Positions 1 through 8,611 are shown, counted from the first letter of the stretch. The stretch: 64,000 bases of DNA from Frigidibacter mobilis (GCF_001620265.1 NZ_CP012661.1:4415001-4479000); one strand, 5' to 3'. The notes: generated from the letters alone by a model not told the origin. Made by a program: numbers and translations.

Positions 1-385
1 CCGCTTTTGCGAATTTCATCGGCCCTAGGCAACAGGTCATCGCCCAGCACGACTCCGATGGACAGATCGACCCCGGCCTCGGCGGCGGCTTTGGCAAGCG
101 CATCGCTGCAACCACGCGGGTTCACGCCCCCGGCATTGGCAACGACCTTGATCCCTTTTGCCTTGATATCCGGTAACCAGGGTGCCAGCGCCTTGACGAA
201 ATCCGGCGCATAGCCCGACTCGGGCGCTTTGGCGCGGGCCCGCGCCATCAGCGACATTGTCACCTCTGCCAGATAGTCAAACACCAGATAGTCGATCTCG
301 CCCTTTGAGACCAGTTGACCGATCGCTTCCGGCGTATCGCCCAGAAGCCCGATGCACATCCGATGCGCAGTTTTCGTTCCGACAT
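1..385 (-). pseudogene. AtuA-family (DUF1446) protein, N-terminal part, frameshifted and cut by the window edge
   Basis: The reverse strand starts at 385 behind a GGGAGGGAGAG ribosome site and reads MSERKLRIGCASGFW. The family-typical continuation GDTPEAIGQLV...DYLVFDYLAEVT...NAGGVNPRG is in the next frame. Inserting one base in the CCC run at 340-342 restores SGFWGD and an open frame to base 1. AtuA-family proteins occur in clusters for acyclic terpene and related acyl-CoA breakdown; their biochemical role is poorly defined. The gene sits just downstream of an enoyl-CoA hydratase gene on the same strand, so the two probably share a transcript. A restart at the ATG at 359 is possible but would lose the conserved N-terminus. 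The family call is fairly safe; whether the frameshift is real or a sequencing error is unknown. Confidence 0.72.
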
Positions 386-407
386 ATGCCTCTCCCTCCC
401 CGCTTGA

Positions 408-1193
408 TCAGCGGCCCGTCCATTCAGGTTTGCGCTTCGCAATGAAGGCATCGAAGCCTTCGCGCGCGTCTTCGGTCTGCGCTACTCGCGGTAACAGTGT
501 TTCTGCAAACCGCATCTGCTGCGGATAGGTCATGTCCTCCATCGCGTGACAAGCGTATTTTCCCAGCCGGATCGCGCTCGGCGACTGCGCAGCAATCTGG
601 GCAACCAGTTCTGCAACCTTGTCGTCCAACCCCGCGGCATCTGTCACATAGTTGACCAGATTGAACTGCAGGGCCTCCTCGGCCGTCAGAGGAACGCCGG
701 TGATGAACATCTCCATCAGCCTCCGCCGGGGCAGCACGCGCATCATGGGTGGCACGATCGTCATGGGAAACAGACCCACCTTCACTTCCGGCGTTCCGAT
801 GCGGGCATGATCCGCCATCACAGCCAGATCGCAGGCACAGATGATGCCCGCCCCCGCCCCCATCGCGACGCCATTGATGCGCGCGATCGTTGGCTTTCGG
901 CACGCCTGTATCGTCTCGAACAACCTTCCGGCAAAATGATCCGGGTCCGCCGGATCCTGAACAAACGGGCCGCCATCCGCCCCCGCCTTGATGTCGCCCC
1001 CGGCACAGAAGGCGCGCTCGCCCTCGCCGGTCAGAACGATCACGCGGCAATCGCTGTCCCTCTCGGCGGCATATATGGCGGCCATGATCCCGTCCGCGAC
1101 CTCACGGTTGAGGGCATTTCGATTATCAGGACGTCGAATCGTGATACGCACTTCTTTGCCGAGCGCCTGCGATTGAACAACGCTCTCAGTCAT
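408..1193 (-). CDS. enoyl-CoA hydratase/isomerase family protein
   Basis: Crotonase-fold protein of 261 residues that would act on an acyl-CoA intermediate in beta-oxidation-like breakdown. Visible signatures are the oxyanion-hole segment CAGGDIK (about 63-69), NGVAMGAGAG (about 108-116), and both acidic residues expected of a true hydratase, E136 in TPEVKVGL and E161 in RLMEMF. I start at 1193, not at the in-frame ATG at 1214, because a GGGGGGAG box lies about nine bases before 1193. It is divergent from the acyl-CoA dehydrogenase genes, and the intergenic region holds a palindrome matching the one in front of the tandem TetR gene. The AtuA-like gene follows on the same strand. The exact substrate cannot be read from sequence. 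Confidence 0.88.
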   Translation of the reverse strand: MTESVVQSQALGKEVRITIRRPDNRNALNREVADGIMAAIYAAERDSDCRVIVLTGEGERAFCAGGDIKAGADGGPFVQDPADPDHFAGRLFETIQACRKPTIARINGVAMGAGAGIICACDLAVMADHARIGTPEVKVGLFPMTIVPPMMRVLPRRRLMEMFITGVPLTAEEALQFNLVNYVTDAAGLDDKVAELVAQIAAQSPSAIRLGKYACHAMEDMTYPQQMRFAETLLPRVAQTEDAREGFDAFIAKRKPEWTGR

Positions 1194-1269
1194 TTCCGAA
1201 GCTCCCCCCTGCATTCAGGACACCGCGCTTTCTTACGTCAGGTCGTCAAAAGCTTGGCTTGATCTATTT

Positions 1270-1285
1270 TCTAACATGTGTTTGA
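1270..1285. promoter_or_regulatory. probable TetR-type operator, copy 1
   Basis: The 16-base sequence TCTAACATGTGTTTGA is an imperfect palindrome (TCTAACA-NN-TGTTWGA). It lies between the divergent hydratase and dehydrogenase genes. It matches a better palindrome at 7700-7715 in front of the tandem TetR gene, so the same regulator probably binds both. Binding is inferred. Confidence 0.55.
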
Positions 1286-1326
1286 TTTTGGTCAACACTG
1301 CGGACGACATTTTTCGGGAGGATGAT

Positions 1327-2541
1327 ATGACCACTCAAAGTGAGGCCATCTCGGCTGATCTGGAAGCCATCAGGGCGAACTATTCTTTGACCGATGAGCA
1401 ACGTCAGATTGTCGATCACGTGGATCGGGTAGCGCGCGAGGTCCTGCACCCGCTGCAGGCGCGCATGGATGACGAGGAATGGTGGCCCGATGATCTGTTC
1501 AAGCAGATGGGCGAGCTGGGCCTGCTGGGGATTACCGCGCCCGAAGAGCTTGGCGGATCGGGGCAGAACGAATTCACCCAGGCGCTGGTATCCGAGGTTA
1601 TCTCGAAATGGAATCCGGCTGTGGGCCTCTCGCACGGGGCGCATGACAACCTGTGCCTGAACAACCTGCTGCGCAATGGATCCGAAGAGCAGGTAAGGAA
1701 ATATGTGCCGGGTCTTTGCTCGGGCGACCTGGTTGGCGCTCTGGGCCTGACCGAACCGGGCGCGGGGTCCGATGCGCTTGGGTCCATGGCAACCACCGCC
1801 CGCCGCGACGGCGATGACTACGTCATCAACGGCTCGAAGATCTACATCACCAACGGGCCGATTGCCGATGTGATCCTGCTTTATGCCAAAACCGACAAGT
1901 CGAAGGGCGCCAAGGGCATTTCCGCTTTCATCATCGAGACGGACAATCCCGGTTTCAAGGTGGCGCAAAAGCTTGACAAGATGGGATTCCGCGGCTCGCC
2001 AACAGGAGAACTGGTGTTTGAGGATTGCCGCGTACCCGCGTCCGCCATGGTTGGACAGGAAAACACCGGCGTTTCGGTGGTAATGAGCGGGCTGGATCTG
2101 GAGCGTGCCATGGTTGCCTCAGTCTGCGTTGGCATGGCCGAACGCGCGCTGGAACTTGGGCTGGAATACGCCAAGATTCGCGAACAGTTCGGCAAGCCGA
2201 TTGCAAGTTTCCAGATGATGCAGTCGAAACTGGCCGAGATCTACACCGAGGTCGAAACCGCGCGTGCCTTCAGCTATCGGGCGCTGGCCGCCTGTACCGG
2301 GTTGCCGAAAGGGGCCGGTGGCCGCGGCGAAATCCACAAGCTGACTGCGGCGGCCTGTCTTTACGCAGGCGAGGCATTCAACAAGGCGGTGACCGAAGCC
2401 TGCCATATTCATGGTGGCTCTGGCTACATGCAGGACACCGAGATCAACCGGCTGTTCCGCGCCAACAAATTGTTGGAGATCGGCGCGGGAACAAGCGAAG
2501 TCCGCAAGATCATCATTGCCGAAGAACTTTTGCGCGCCTGA
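1327..2541 (+). CDS. acyl-CoA dehydrogenase, isovaleryl-CoA dehydrogenase type
   Basis: FAD-dependent acyl-CoA dehydrogenase of 404 residues that would introduce a 2,3-double bond into an acyl-CoA and pass electrons to ETF. It has the three family domains, with GLTEPGAGSDALGSM near 140-154 and IHGGSGYM near 361-368. The catalytic glutamate appears to be E259 in SGLDLER, while the medium-chain position is IGAGTSEV (385-392) with no glutamate. That is the isovaleryl-CoA dehydrogenase arrangement, so a branched or bulky acyl-CoA is plausible. The start at 1327 follows a GGGAGG box; the upstream in-frame ATG at 1276 overlaps the operator and is unlikely. A close paralogue starts 13 bases after the stop, and the whole run to 6310 looks like one operon. 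Confidence 0.93.
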   Translation: MTTQSEAISADLEAIRANYSLTDEQRQIVDHVDRVAREVLHPLQARMDDEEWWPDDLFKQMGELGLLGITAPEELGGSGQNEFTQALVSEVISKWNPAVGLSHGAHDNLCLNNLLRNGSEEQVRKYVPGLCSGDLVGALGLTEPGAGSDALGSMATTARRDGDDYVINGSKIYITNGPIADVILLYAKTDKSKGAKGISAFIIETDNPGFKVAQKLDKMGFRGSPTGELVFEDCRVPASAMVGQENTGVSVVMSGLDLERAMVASVCVGMAERALELGLEYAKIREQFGKPIASFQMMQSKLAEIYTEVETARAFSYRALAACTGLPKGAGGRGEIHKLTAAACLYAGEAFNKAVTEACHIHGGSGYMQDTEINRLFRANKLLEIGAGTSEVRKIIIAEELLRA

Positions 2542-2554
2542 GGGGGACGAGACA

Positions 2555-3754
2555 ATGAACAAGCAACTGCGCAACGACACCGCTCTGCCAACACATTTCA
2601 TGACGGACGAACAGCAGGCCCTGGCCGATCAGGCCGGCAAGTTCTTCATGTCCGAATTCCACCATCTGAATGCGGAAATGGACGATACTGATGACCTGCC
2701 GTCTTCGGTTTTCCCCAAGCTGGGCGAAATGGGCTACCTGGGACTGAACGTGCCGCCGGAATTCGGCGGCGCTGGTTTGGATTTTACCTCGGCCTGTATC
2801 ATCACCGAACAGCTGTCGCGATCCTCTGCGGCCATCGGACTGACCCATGTGGCGCACGACAACCTCTGCGTCAATAATATCTATCGCAACGCCAATGACG
2901 AGTTGCGCCGAAAATACCTGCCAGGTCTGTGCGACGGCACGCTGGTGGGAGCCCTGGGTCTGACCGAACCCGGCGCGGGGTCTGATGCGCTTGGCTCGAT
3001 GCGGACCACGGCCAAAAAGGATGGCGACGACTACATCCTGAACGGCGCCAAGATCTACATCACCAACGGACCGATTGCCGATCTGGTCCTGGTCTATGCC
3101 AAGACTTCGCCGGAAAAGGGGGCCAAGGGTATTTCCGCTTTCATCGTGGAAACCGACACGCCCGGTTTCAAGGTGGCGCAGAAGCTCAACAAGATGGGAT
3201 TCCGCGGCTCGCCGACGGGCGAACTGGTGTTCGAAGATTGCCGCGTTCCGGCCAGAAACATGGTCGGCAAGCTGGATGGCGGCGTTGCCGTTACCATGTC
3301 CGGGCTTGATCTGGAACGTGCCATCGTCTGTTTCAACGCACTGGGCATTGCGCAGCGGGCGCTGGATATTTCCATCGATTACGCCAAGACACGCCAGCAG
3401 TTCGGCAAGCCGATCGCCAGTTTTCAGATGGTGCAGGCGATGCTGGCCGACATGTATACCCAGATCGAGGCGGCGCGCAGCCTGTCCTTGCGCACCGCGG
3501 CCATGTGTGAGGGCCTCGAAGAGGGCGAAGGCGGGCGCGGCGAAATCCACAAGCTCACCGCTGCGGCGATCTACAAGGCCGCTGAGGCGACATCCTTCGT
3601 GCTGGACAAAGCTGTCCAGATTCACGGCGGCTCGGGTTACATGCGTGATACAGAAGTGAACCGGCTGTACCGGACCGGTCGCGTGCTTGAGGTCGGCGCA
3701 GGCACCCAGGAGGTTCGCAAACTCATCATCTCTGGCGAATTGCTGAAGAACTAG
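2555..3754 (+). CDS. acyl-CoA dehydrogenase, isovaleryl-CoA dehydrogenase type (paralogue)
   Basis: Second acyl-CoA dehydrogenase of 399 residues, clearly homologous along its whole length to the preceding gene, with long identical stretches such as KIYITNGPIAD and GFRGSPTGELVFEDCRVPA. It keeps E254 in SGLDLER as the likely catalytic base and has VGAGTQEVRK where medium-chain enzymes carry their glutamate. The start at 2555 follows AGGGGGACG. Because each copy keeps the catalytic and FAD motifs, both are probably active. They may be two homotetramers of different specificity or one mixed enzyme. The next gene, an SDR, begins 9 bases downstream. Confidence 0.93.
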   Translation: MNKQLRNDTALPTHFMTDEQQALADQAGKFFMSEFHHLNAEMDDTDDLPSSVFPKLGEMGYLGLNVPPEFGGAGLDFTSACIITEQLSRSSAAIGLTHVAHDNLCVNNIYRNANDELRRKYLPGLCDGTLVGALGLTEPGAGSDALGSMRTTAKKDGDDYILNGAKIYITNGPIADLVLVYAKTSPEKGAKGISAFIVETDTPGFKVAQKLNKMGFRGSPTGELVFEDCRVPARNMVGKLDGGVAVTMSGLDLERAIVCFNALGIAQRALDISIDYAKTRQQFGKPIASFQMVQAMLADMYTQIEAARSLSLRTAAMCEGLEEGEGGRGEIHKLTAAAIYKAAEATSFVLDKAVQIHGGSGYMRDTEVNRLYRTGRVLEVGAGTQEVRKLIISGELLKN

Positions 3755-3763
3755 GGGCGGAAC

Positions 3764-4618
3764 ATGAGCGAAGCGAAATCAAGGCGTTACGCGTCCGATC
3801 TCATGGCGGGCCAGGTTGCCCTGGTCACGGGGTCCGGATCTGGAATGGGCCGGGCGACGGCGATCGAAATGGCCTCTTGCGGGGCCAGGCTTGCGCTGTT
3901 CGCGCGCCGCGAAGAGCCGCTGGAAGAGACCGCCGAAATGATCCGGGCGGCGGGGGGCGAGGCCTTTGTCGTGCCCGGAGACACCCGCGACGAAGACAGT
4001 ATCGAAGCTGCGATGGGGCGGATCAAGGACCACTATGGGCAGTTGGATGTTTTGGTGAACAATGCTGGCGGCCAGTATATCGCACCCGCCCGCGATATCA
4101 CCAACAAGGGCTTCGAAGCCGTGATCCGCAACAACCTGATCGGGTCTTGGCAGATGACCCGGGCAGCGGCGGATCACTTCATGTACGACAACGGTGGATC
4201 GGTTGTATTTGTTACCGCCATCTCGGCGCGCACCGCGCTTACCGGCTTTACACACACCGTCGCCGCACGCGCCGGTGTAACGGGCATGATGAAAACGCTG
4301 GCCGCCGAATGGGGCGAGTACGGCATCCGGCTGAACTGCGTCGCACCGGGCACGATCAAGACCGATGCGCTTGGCCGCTATCCGATTCCGCCGGAACAGT
4401 GGAAAAAGCTGAACCGCTCGGTCCTGAACCGGATGGGGGCGGCCGAGGACATCGCTGGCACGATCATTTTCCTGGCCTCGAAACTTGGCGGTTTCATCAC
4501 CGGAGAAGACATTTATGTAGACGGCGGTGAGACCTTGCACATGGGTCATGACGCGCGGGACATGATCAACCCCGCGATGTTCGAGAAACGCGAACGGGGA
4601 GATGGCAAGAATGAGTAA
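3764..4618 (+). CDS. short-chain dehydrogenase resembling 2,4-dienoyl-CoA reductase
   Basis: SDR protein of 284 residues with a Rossmann nucleotide-binding motif TGSGSGMG (22-29) and NNAGG (99-103). The usual YxxxK active site is not present: the aligned residues are T165 and R169 in THTVAARAGV. Loss of the tyrosine, together with AAEWGEYGIR, PGTIKT and the C-terminal DGGE pattern, is typical of mitochondrial/peroxisomal-type 2,4-dienoyl-CoA reductases, which act on unsaturated acyl-CoAs with NADPH. The change of lysine to arginine is less usual. It lies between acyl-CoA dehydrogenase and hydratase genes, which fits removal of a conjugated double bond. An ordinary ketoreductase is less likely. 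Confidence 0.7.
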   Translation: MSEAKSRRYASDLMAGQVALVTGSGSGMGRATAIEMASCGARLALFARREEPLEETAEMIRAAGGEAFVVPGDTRDEDSIEAAMGRIKDHYGQLDVLVNNAGGQYIAPARDITNKGFEAVIRNNLIGSWQMTRAAADHFMYDNGGSVVFVTAISARTALTGFTHTVAARAGVTGMMKTLAAEWGEYGIRLNCVAPGTIKTDALGRYPIPPEQWKKLNRSVLNRMGAAEDIAGTIIFLASKLGGFITGEDIYVDGGETLHMGHDARDMINPAMFEKRERGDGKNE

Positions 4619-5414
4619 ACACCCAGTCCTTCTGGAGATTTCCGACAGGATCGCCACGGTCACGCTGAACGACCCGGAGCGGCGCAACCCGGTCACCGGA
4701 AACGACATGATCGCTGTCCTTCTGGAGACCTTCGCCAAGGTGCAGGCCGATCCTCAGGTCAGCGTGATGATCCTGACCGGCGCCGACCCGGCCTTTTGTG
4801 CCGGCGGCGACATCAAGGAAATGAACGATCCCGACAGCGTGTTCCGCAAGGAGCCGCTGGCGGCGGCGCAGAGCTATGTCGACGGGGTGCAGCGCCTGCC
4901 ACAGGCGCTCTATAACATGGACATTCCCACCATCGCCGCAGTCAATGGCCCGGCGGTTGGCGCGGGGTGTGACCTGACCATGATGTGCGACATGCGCATC
5001 GCATCGGAGAAAGCAAAGTTCGGCGAGGTGTTTCTGAATCTCGGAATCATTCCGGGCGATGCGGGCAGCTGGTTCCTGTTGCGTCGTCTGGGCCACCAGA
5101 AGGCCGCCGATCTGACCTTCTCAGGGCGCATGGTCGGGGCCGAAGAGGCGCTGGAGCTTGGCATGGTGCTTGAACTTGTGCCCCATGAAAAATTGATGGG
5201 ACGGGCCCGCGAACGGGCCGCCGTCATCGCAGCGAAACCACCGCGTGCGGTGCGCGTCGCCAAGCGTCTGATGCGCAATGCCGAACGGATGGATCTACCG
5301 GATTTCCTGAATTCTGCGGCGGCCTATCAGGCGCTCATGCATCAGACCGAAGACCATCACGAGGCGGTTGCTGCGTTCATCGAGAAACGAAAACCCAACT
5401 TTACAGGGCGCTAA
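4611..5414 (+). CDS. enoyl-CoA hydratase/isomerase family protein
   Basis: Crotonase-fold protein of 267 residues, overlapping the end of the SDR gene by eight bases, which suggests translational coupling. Motifs are CAGGDIK (63-69) and NGPAVGAGCDL (about 112-122). The first catalytic acid is kept as E139 in GEVFLNLG; the second position appears to be D167 (AADLTFSG) instead of glutamate, so the exact reaction (hydratase, isomerase or another crotonase reaction) is open. I chose 4611 rather than 4602 because GGGGAG lies at the proper distance from 4611. It is a distant paralogue of the hydratase at 408-1193. Confidence 0.88.
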   Translation: MSKHPVLLEISDRIATVTLNDPERRNPVTGNDMIAVLLETFAKVQADPQVSVMILTGADPAFCAGGDIKEMNDPDSVFRKEPLAAAQSYVDGVQRLPQALYNMDIPTIAAVNGPAVGAGCDLTMMCDMRIASEKAKFGEVFLNLGIIPGDAGSWFLLRRLGHQKAADLTFSGRMVGAEEALELGMVLELVPHEKLMGRARERAAVIAAKPPRAVRVAKRLMRNAERMDLPDFLNSAAAYQALMHQTEDHHEAVAAFIEKRKPNFTGR

Positions 5415-5426
5415 TGGAAGAATTGC

Positions 5427-5909
5427 ATGTCTGATATCTCCAAAAAGAAAATGGAGCAAATCGCGCAGATGTGGAATGCGCGCGGCAAGGGTCTGATAAC
5501 GCATATGGCGCTTGAGATCGAAGAGGTCTCGACTGAAGGCGTTCGCGTTCGGATGCCGTTCAATCCGGACTTTTGCGTCGATGCGGAACAATCGCTGCTG
5601 CACGGTGGTATCCTGACGGCACTTCTGGACAGTGTCTTTGGACTTGCGAACTTTGTTGCCATCGAAGGCGTTAGTACCATGGCCACTCTTGACCTCAGAG
5701 TTGATTACCTGCGCCCGGCCCGTTCGCGCGCGGATGTCATCGTTCAAGCGCATTGTTTTCGCAAGACCCGCCACATCGCCTTCAATTCCGGCAGCGTCTG
5801 GTTCGCGGGCCATGAGCATGCTGAAATAGCCAGGGGAACCGCCTCGTTTGCATTGACGCGCGGCGAAACCAGCCTGTTTGACGCAATGACAAAAGGAAAA
5901 GCCTCGTGA
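5427..5909 (+). CDS. PaaI-like hotdog thioesterase
   Basis: Hotdog-fold protein of 160 residues with the HGG motif at about 59-61 (LLHGGILTALLDS) and DLRVDYLRPA (about 89-98), both typical of the PaaI/YbgC acyl-CoA thioesterase group. It would hydrolyse a CoA thioester, perhaps to release CoA from a dead-end intermediate of the neighbouring pathway. The stop overlaps the start of a second hotdog gene by one base (TGATG), so the two are likely co-translated and may form a hetero-oligomer. The substrate is unknown. Confidence 0.8.
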   Translation: MSDISKKKMEQIAQMWNARGKGLITHMALEIEEVSTEGVRVRMPFNPDFCVDAEQSLLHGGILTALLDSVFGLANFVAIEGVSTMATLDLRVDYLRPARSRADVIVQAHCFRKTRHIAFNSGSVWFAGHEHAEIARGTASFALTRGETSLFDAMTKGKAS

Positions 5910-6310
5910 TGGACGTGCAAACTGTCAATGCCAATGTATCCCGGGTGCCGTTCTTCCGATTTCTCAACTTTGAGGTCAGAAGTCTAGACAGTCTCCATGC
6001 TGAGGCGGAAATGACCTTTGATGACCGCCATATCGGTAACCCGATCATGGAGTACTACCATGGCGGCATAATCGCGAGTTTTATGGAGGCCGCCGCCGCC
6101 ATCGCGGTACAGCCCGATTTCGCCGACGTTCCGGCCAAGCCGATCAACCTGACCGTCGATTACCTCAGACCCGGTGTGAAGGGACCGCTTTTTGCGCGCG
6201 CCAATGTCACGCGCAAAGGCAAGCGGATGGCAAGCGTCAGCGTGCTCAGCTGGCAGACGGATCGGGAAAAGGCGGTTGCCGAAGGGCTGTATCACTTCCT
6301 TCTGGTCTGA
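5909..6310 (+). CDS. PaaI-like hotdog thioesterase (second copy)
   Basis: Hotdog-fold protein of 133 residues, with YHGGIIASFMEAAAA (HGG about 51-53) and NLTVDYLRPG. It resembles its upstream neighbour in motif order but is shorter and distinct. The start at 5909 overlaps the previous stop; a GTG at 5906 is in frame and cannot be excluded. It is the last gene of the plus-strand run that begins at 1327. Its 3' end overlaps the 3' end of the tandem TetR gene, which runs the other way, by 19 bases. Confidence 0.78.
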   Translation: MDVQTVNANVSRVPFFRFLNFEVRSLDSLHAEAEMTFDDRHIGNPIMEYYHGGIIASFMEAAAAIAVQPDFADVPAKPINLTVDYLRPGVKGPLFARANVTRKGKRMASVSVLSWQTDREKAVAEGLYHFLLV

Positions 6311-7690
6311 CCGGGGCAACCGCTTTCTGGGCTACCTTGTCCTGTCGACGGGGCCGCCTCCCGGTGACAAATTCCTTCCAGTAACAGATTGATGAGCATG
6401 CTGGAGAATTCAGGCAGTGATAGATATCCTTCCACTCCTGCCTTGTTCGGGTCGAACCATTCCACCGTCCAGTTCAAAGCACCCAACATCACCTGGCGCA
6501 AGGGGACGATCTTGATATCCGACCGTATGGCACCGTCGTCCTGAGCTTCACGGAGTATCCGATCCCAGAGTTTTCCATATTCATGGCGAATACCCCTGTG
6601 CCTCTCCCTGAAATGATTGGGAGCATTCCATAGCTTCTGATATTCGCCGAGGTGAATTCGCTTGCCTTGAAGAGGAAATCCAGGTGCGCCCAGATTGCAG
6701 TCGCTATCTTGGCGTGATGATCGTACGGGCATCGAATTTCCGAACGGCGGCTTCGACACCTGATAGCAAGTCCCTCAGTCCGGCGTTTAGAACTTCGTCA
6801 ACGATCGCTTCTTTGGAGTTGAAATGGTAATAGACGCTGCCCGCTTTCATGTCCGCTTCTTCCGCGATCTTTCTCAGCGTGGTCGCCTTGTAGCCATTGT
6901 CCCTCAGAACGCGCGCTGCGGCCTTTAGAATTTCTGCACGGGTCTTAGCCGCCTTGCTGTCGGGATCCGGGATCTTGGCGGGAGTGGCGGGGCACAGCTT
7001 CAAGCCTTCGGTATCCGCCTTGCGATGTGGACACATTCCGTCGAGTATCAGCTTACTCATTCGTTCCGCGAGGATGCGCACCGGATACTTGTCGACATCG
7101 TACCATTCTACGGTCCAGTTCATGGCACTCAGGATGAACTGGCGGATCACAGCAGTGGATATGTCGCTTCGAAGGTGGCCGGCGCGTTTGGCGTCATTCA
7201 GGAATTTGCCCCAGGCACCCGCATATGATGCACGCAATTCGCGATGCGGGGCGCGTGTTTCGTCCGACAACATCGGATAGTTCCGAATATTGGCTGACGT
7301 AAAGTCGCTGTCGGTCAATAGGTAGGTAAGGTGTGTTTCAATCAGCAGTCCGAAAGTCTTGCGAAAACCCTCCGAACTTGTCGGTGCCGACCGAACGATT
7401 TCACTGACCGCCTGATATAGTTGACGGACGCCAAGATCGAGAACTTCGCTCAGCATCTGGTCCTTGGATTGAAAATGATAATAAATGCTGCCGGCCTCAA
7501 TGCCAGCTTCCTGCGCGATGTCGCGCATAGTCGTTGCGTGATAGCCTTCATACCGAAAAAGTCGCGCAGCCGCCGAAAGGATACCCTCACGTGTCCTCTC
7601 AGACTTGCTCAAGTCTTCGCTCAGTGTCCTGGGTGGGTCAGTCTTGTGTACCATTCCATTTCGATACTTGCGGGACACGAGACTGTCCAT
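6292..7690 (-). pseudogene. tandem TetR-family regulator (two TetR units in one chain), frameshifted in the second unit
   Basis: Unit 1 has a TetR helix-turn-helix (about residues 33-78, ending SIYYHFQSK) and a ligand domain with FTSANIRNYPML and MNWTVEWYD. After a short linker, unit 2 repeats the pattern: an HTH near 250-295 (SVYYHFNSK), then FTSANIRSYGML and LNWTVEWFD. Unit 2 is intact only if one base is added near 6722 and one in the GGG run at 6619-6621. With both corrections the chain is about 467 residues. The two units are clearly homologous, so this is an internal duplication forming a covalent pseudo-dimer. Such a protein could bind a palindrome as a monomer. The start at 7690 is uncertain (ATG at 7654 is the alternative). 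A palindrome lies 10 bases upstream, suggesting autoregulation. Confidence 0.8.
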
Positions 7691-7699
7691 TGCATTAAA

Positions 7700-7715
7700 T
7701 CTAACAAATGTTAGA
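7700..7715. promoter_or_regulatory. probable TetR-type operator, copy 2
   Basis: TCTAACAAATGTTAGA is palindromic except for its two central bases. It lies between the tandem TetR gene and the divergent BadH-like gene. The same pattern, with one arm slightly altered, is at 1270-1285. It is probably the binding site of the adjacent regulator. Confidence 0.65.
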
Positions 7716-7781
7716 ATAATGCAAGGAACGTTCCGAATCAAGTTCTTTGCCAAGATGATAGCGGAAGAGGAGGACCTCCAT

Positions 7782-8543
7782 ATGCGAGGGTTGAGTGGAA
7801 AACGCGTGATCGTGACCGGCGGCGGCAGCGGCATCGGGCGCGCGGTGTGCGAACGGTTCGGCGAAGAAGGTGCCGAGATTGCGATCTTTGACATGAGCGA
7901 AGACGGGGCGAGGGAAACGGTTCGCCTGATCACCGAGGCCGGCGGCAAGGCGCAGGCCTTCAAGGTGGACATCACCGACCGTGCCCAGGTCGACAAGGCT
8001 GTAGCCGGGTTCGAGGCCGGGGGTCCGGTCGATGTGCTGGTGAACAATGCCGGCTGGGACGTGATCAAACCGTTCCTCGACACCGATCCCAACCTTTGGA
8101 AAAAGGTCATCGACATCAATCTTTACGGTCCGCTGAATATGCATCACGCGGTGCTTCCGGGCATGGTCAAGAACGGCGGCGGCCGTGTGGTTAACATCGC
8201 CTCCGACGCGGGACGCGTCGGATCATCCGGCGAAGCCGTGTATTCGGCCTGCAAGGGTGGCATCATCTCGTTCACCAAAACCGTAGCGCGCGAACTGGCG
8301 CGTAAAGGTATTCAATTGAATGCGGTTGCCCCCGGCCCGACCGATACGCCGCTGTTCGCTCAGGTTGCCGAGGGCGAGGCCGGTCAAAAGATCGCCGAAG
8401 GTCTCAAGCGGGCGATTCCGATGAAGCGCCTGGCGCAGCCGACGGATTACCCTGGCATCATCTGCTTCCTGTCGTCGGACGACGCAGGGTTCATTACCGG
8501 CCAGGTGATTTCGGTTTCGGGCGGCTTGTCCATGCACGGTTGA
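7782..8543 (+). CDS. badH: SDR dehydrogenase similar to BadH (2-hydroxycyclohexanecarboxyl-CoA dehydrogenase)
   Basis: SDR of 253 residues with TGGGSGIG (12-19), NNAGWDV (88-94), S141 in NIASDAGRVGSSG and a complete Y154-SAC-K158 active site, so it should be a functional NAD(P)-dependent alcohol dehydrogenase. The segments NNAGWDVIKPF, MHHAVLPGMV and SGGLSMHG at the C-terminus are characteristic of BadH, which oxidises the hydroxyl of 2-hydroxycyclohexanecarboxyl-CoA in alicyclic acid breakdown. The start at 7782 has an AGAGGAGGACC ribosome site. It is divergent from the tandem TetR gene with an operator between. A role on another cyclic or branched 3-hydroxyacyl-CoA is possible. Confidence 0.78.
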   Translation: MRGLSGKRVIVTGGGSGIGRAVCERFGEEGAEIAIFDMSEDGARETVRLITEAGGKAQAFKVDITDRAQVDKAVAGFEAGGPVDVLVNNAGWDVIKPFLDTDPNLWKKVIDINLYGPLNMHHAVLPGMVKNGGGRVVNIASDAGRVGSSGEAVYSACKGGIISFTKTVARELARKGIQLNAVAPGPTDTPLFAQVAEGEAGQKIAEGLKRAIPMKRLAQPTDYPGIICFLSSDDAGFITGQVISVSGGLSMHG

Positions 8544-8611
8544 AGCCATGACAGCAGCGCCGGACACCAGGCGTTGCTGCCAAACCGTGCCAAAAGAGTT
8601 ACCTCCCGACT

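Noticed and set aside
408..1214. Longer hydratase start at 1214
   Set aside because: The strong ribosome site lies between 1214 and 1193, so only the second ATG can use it.
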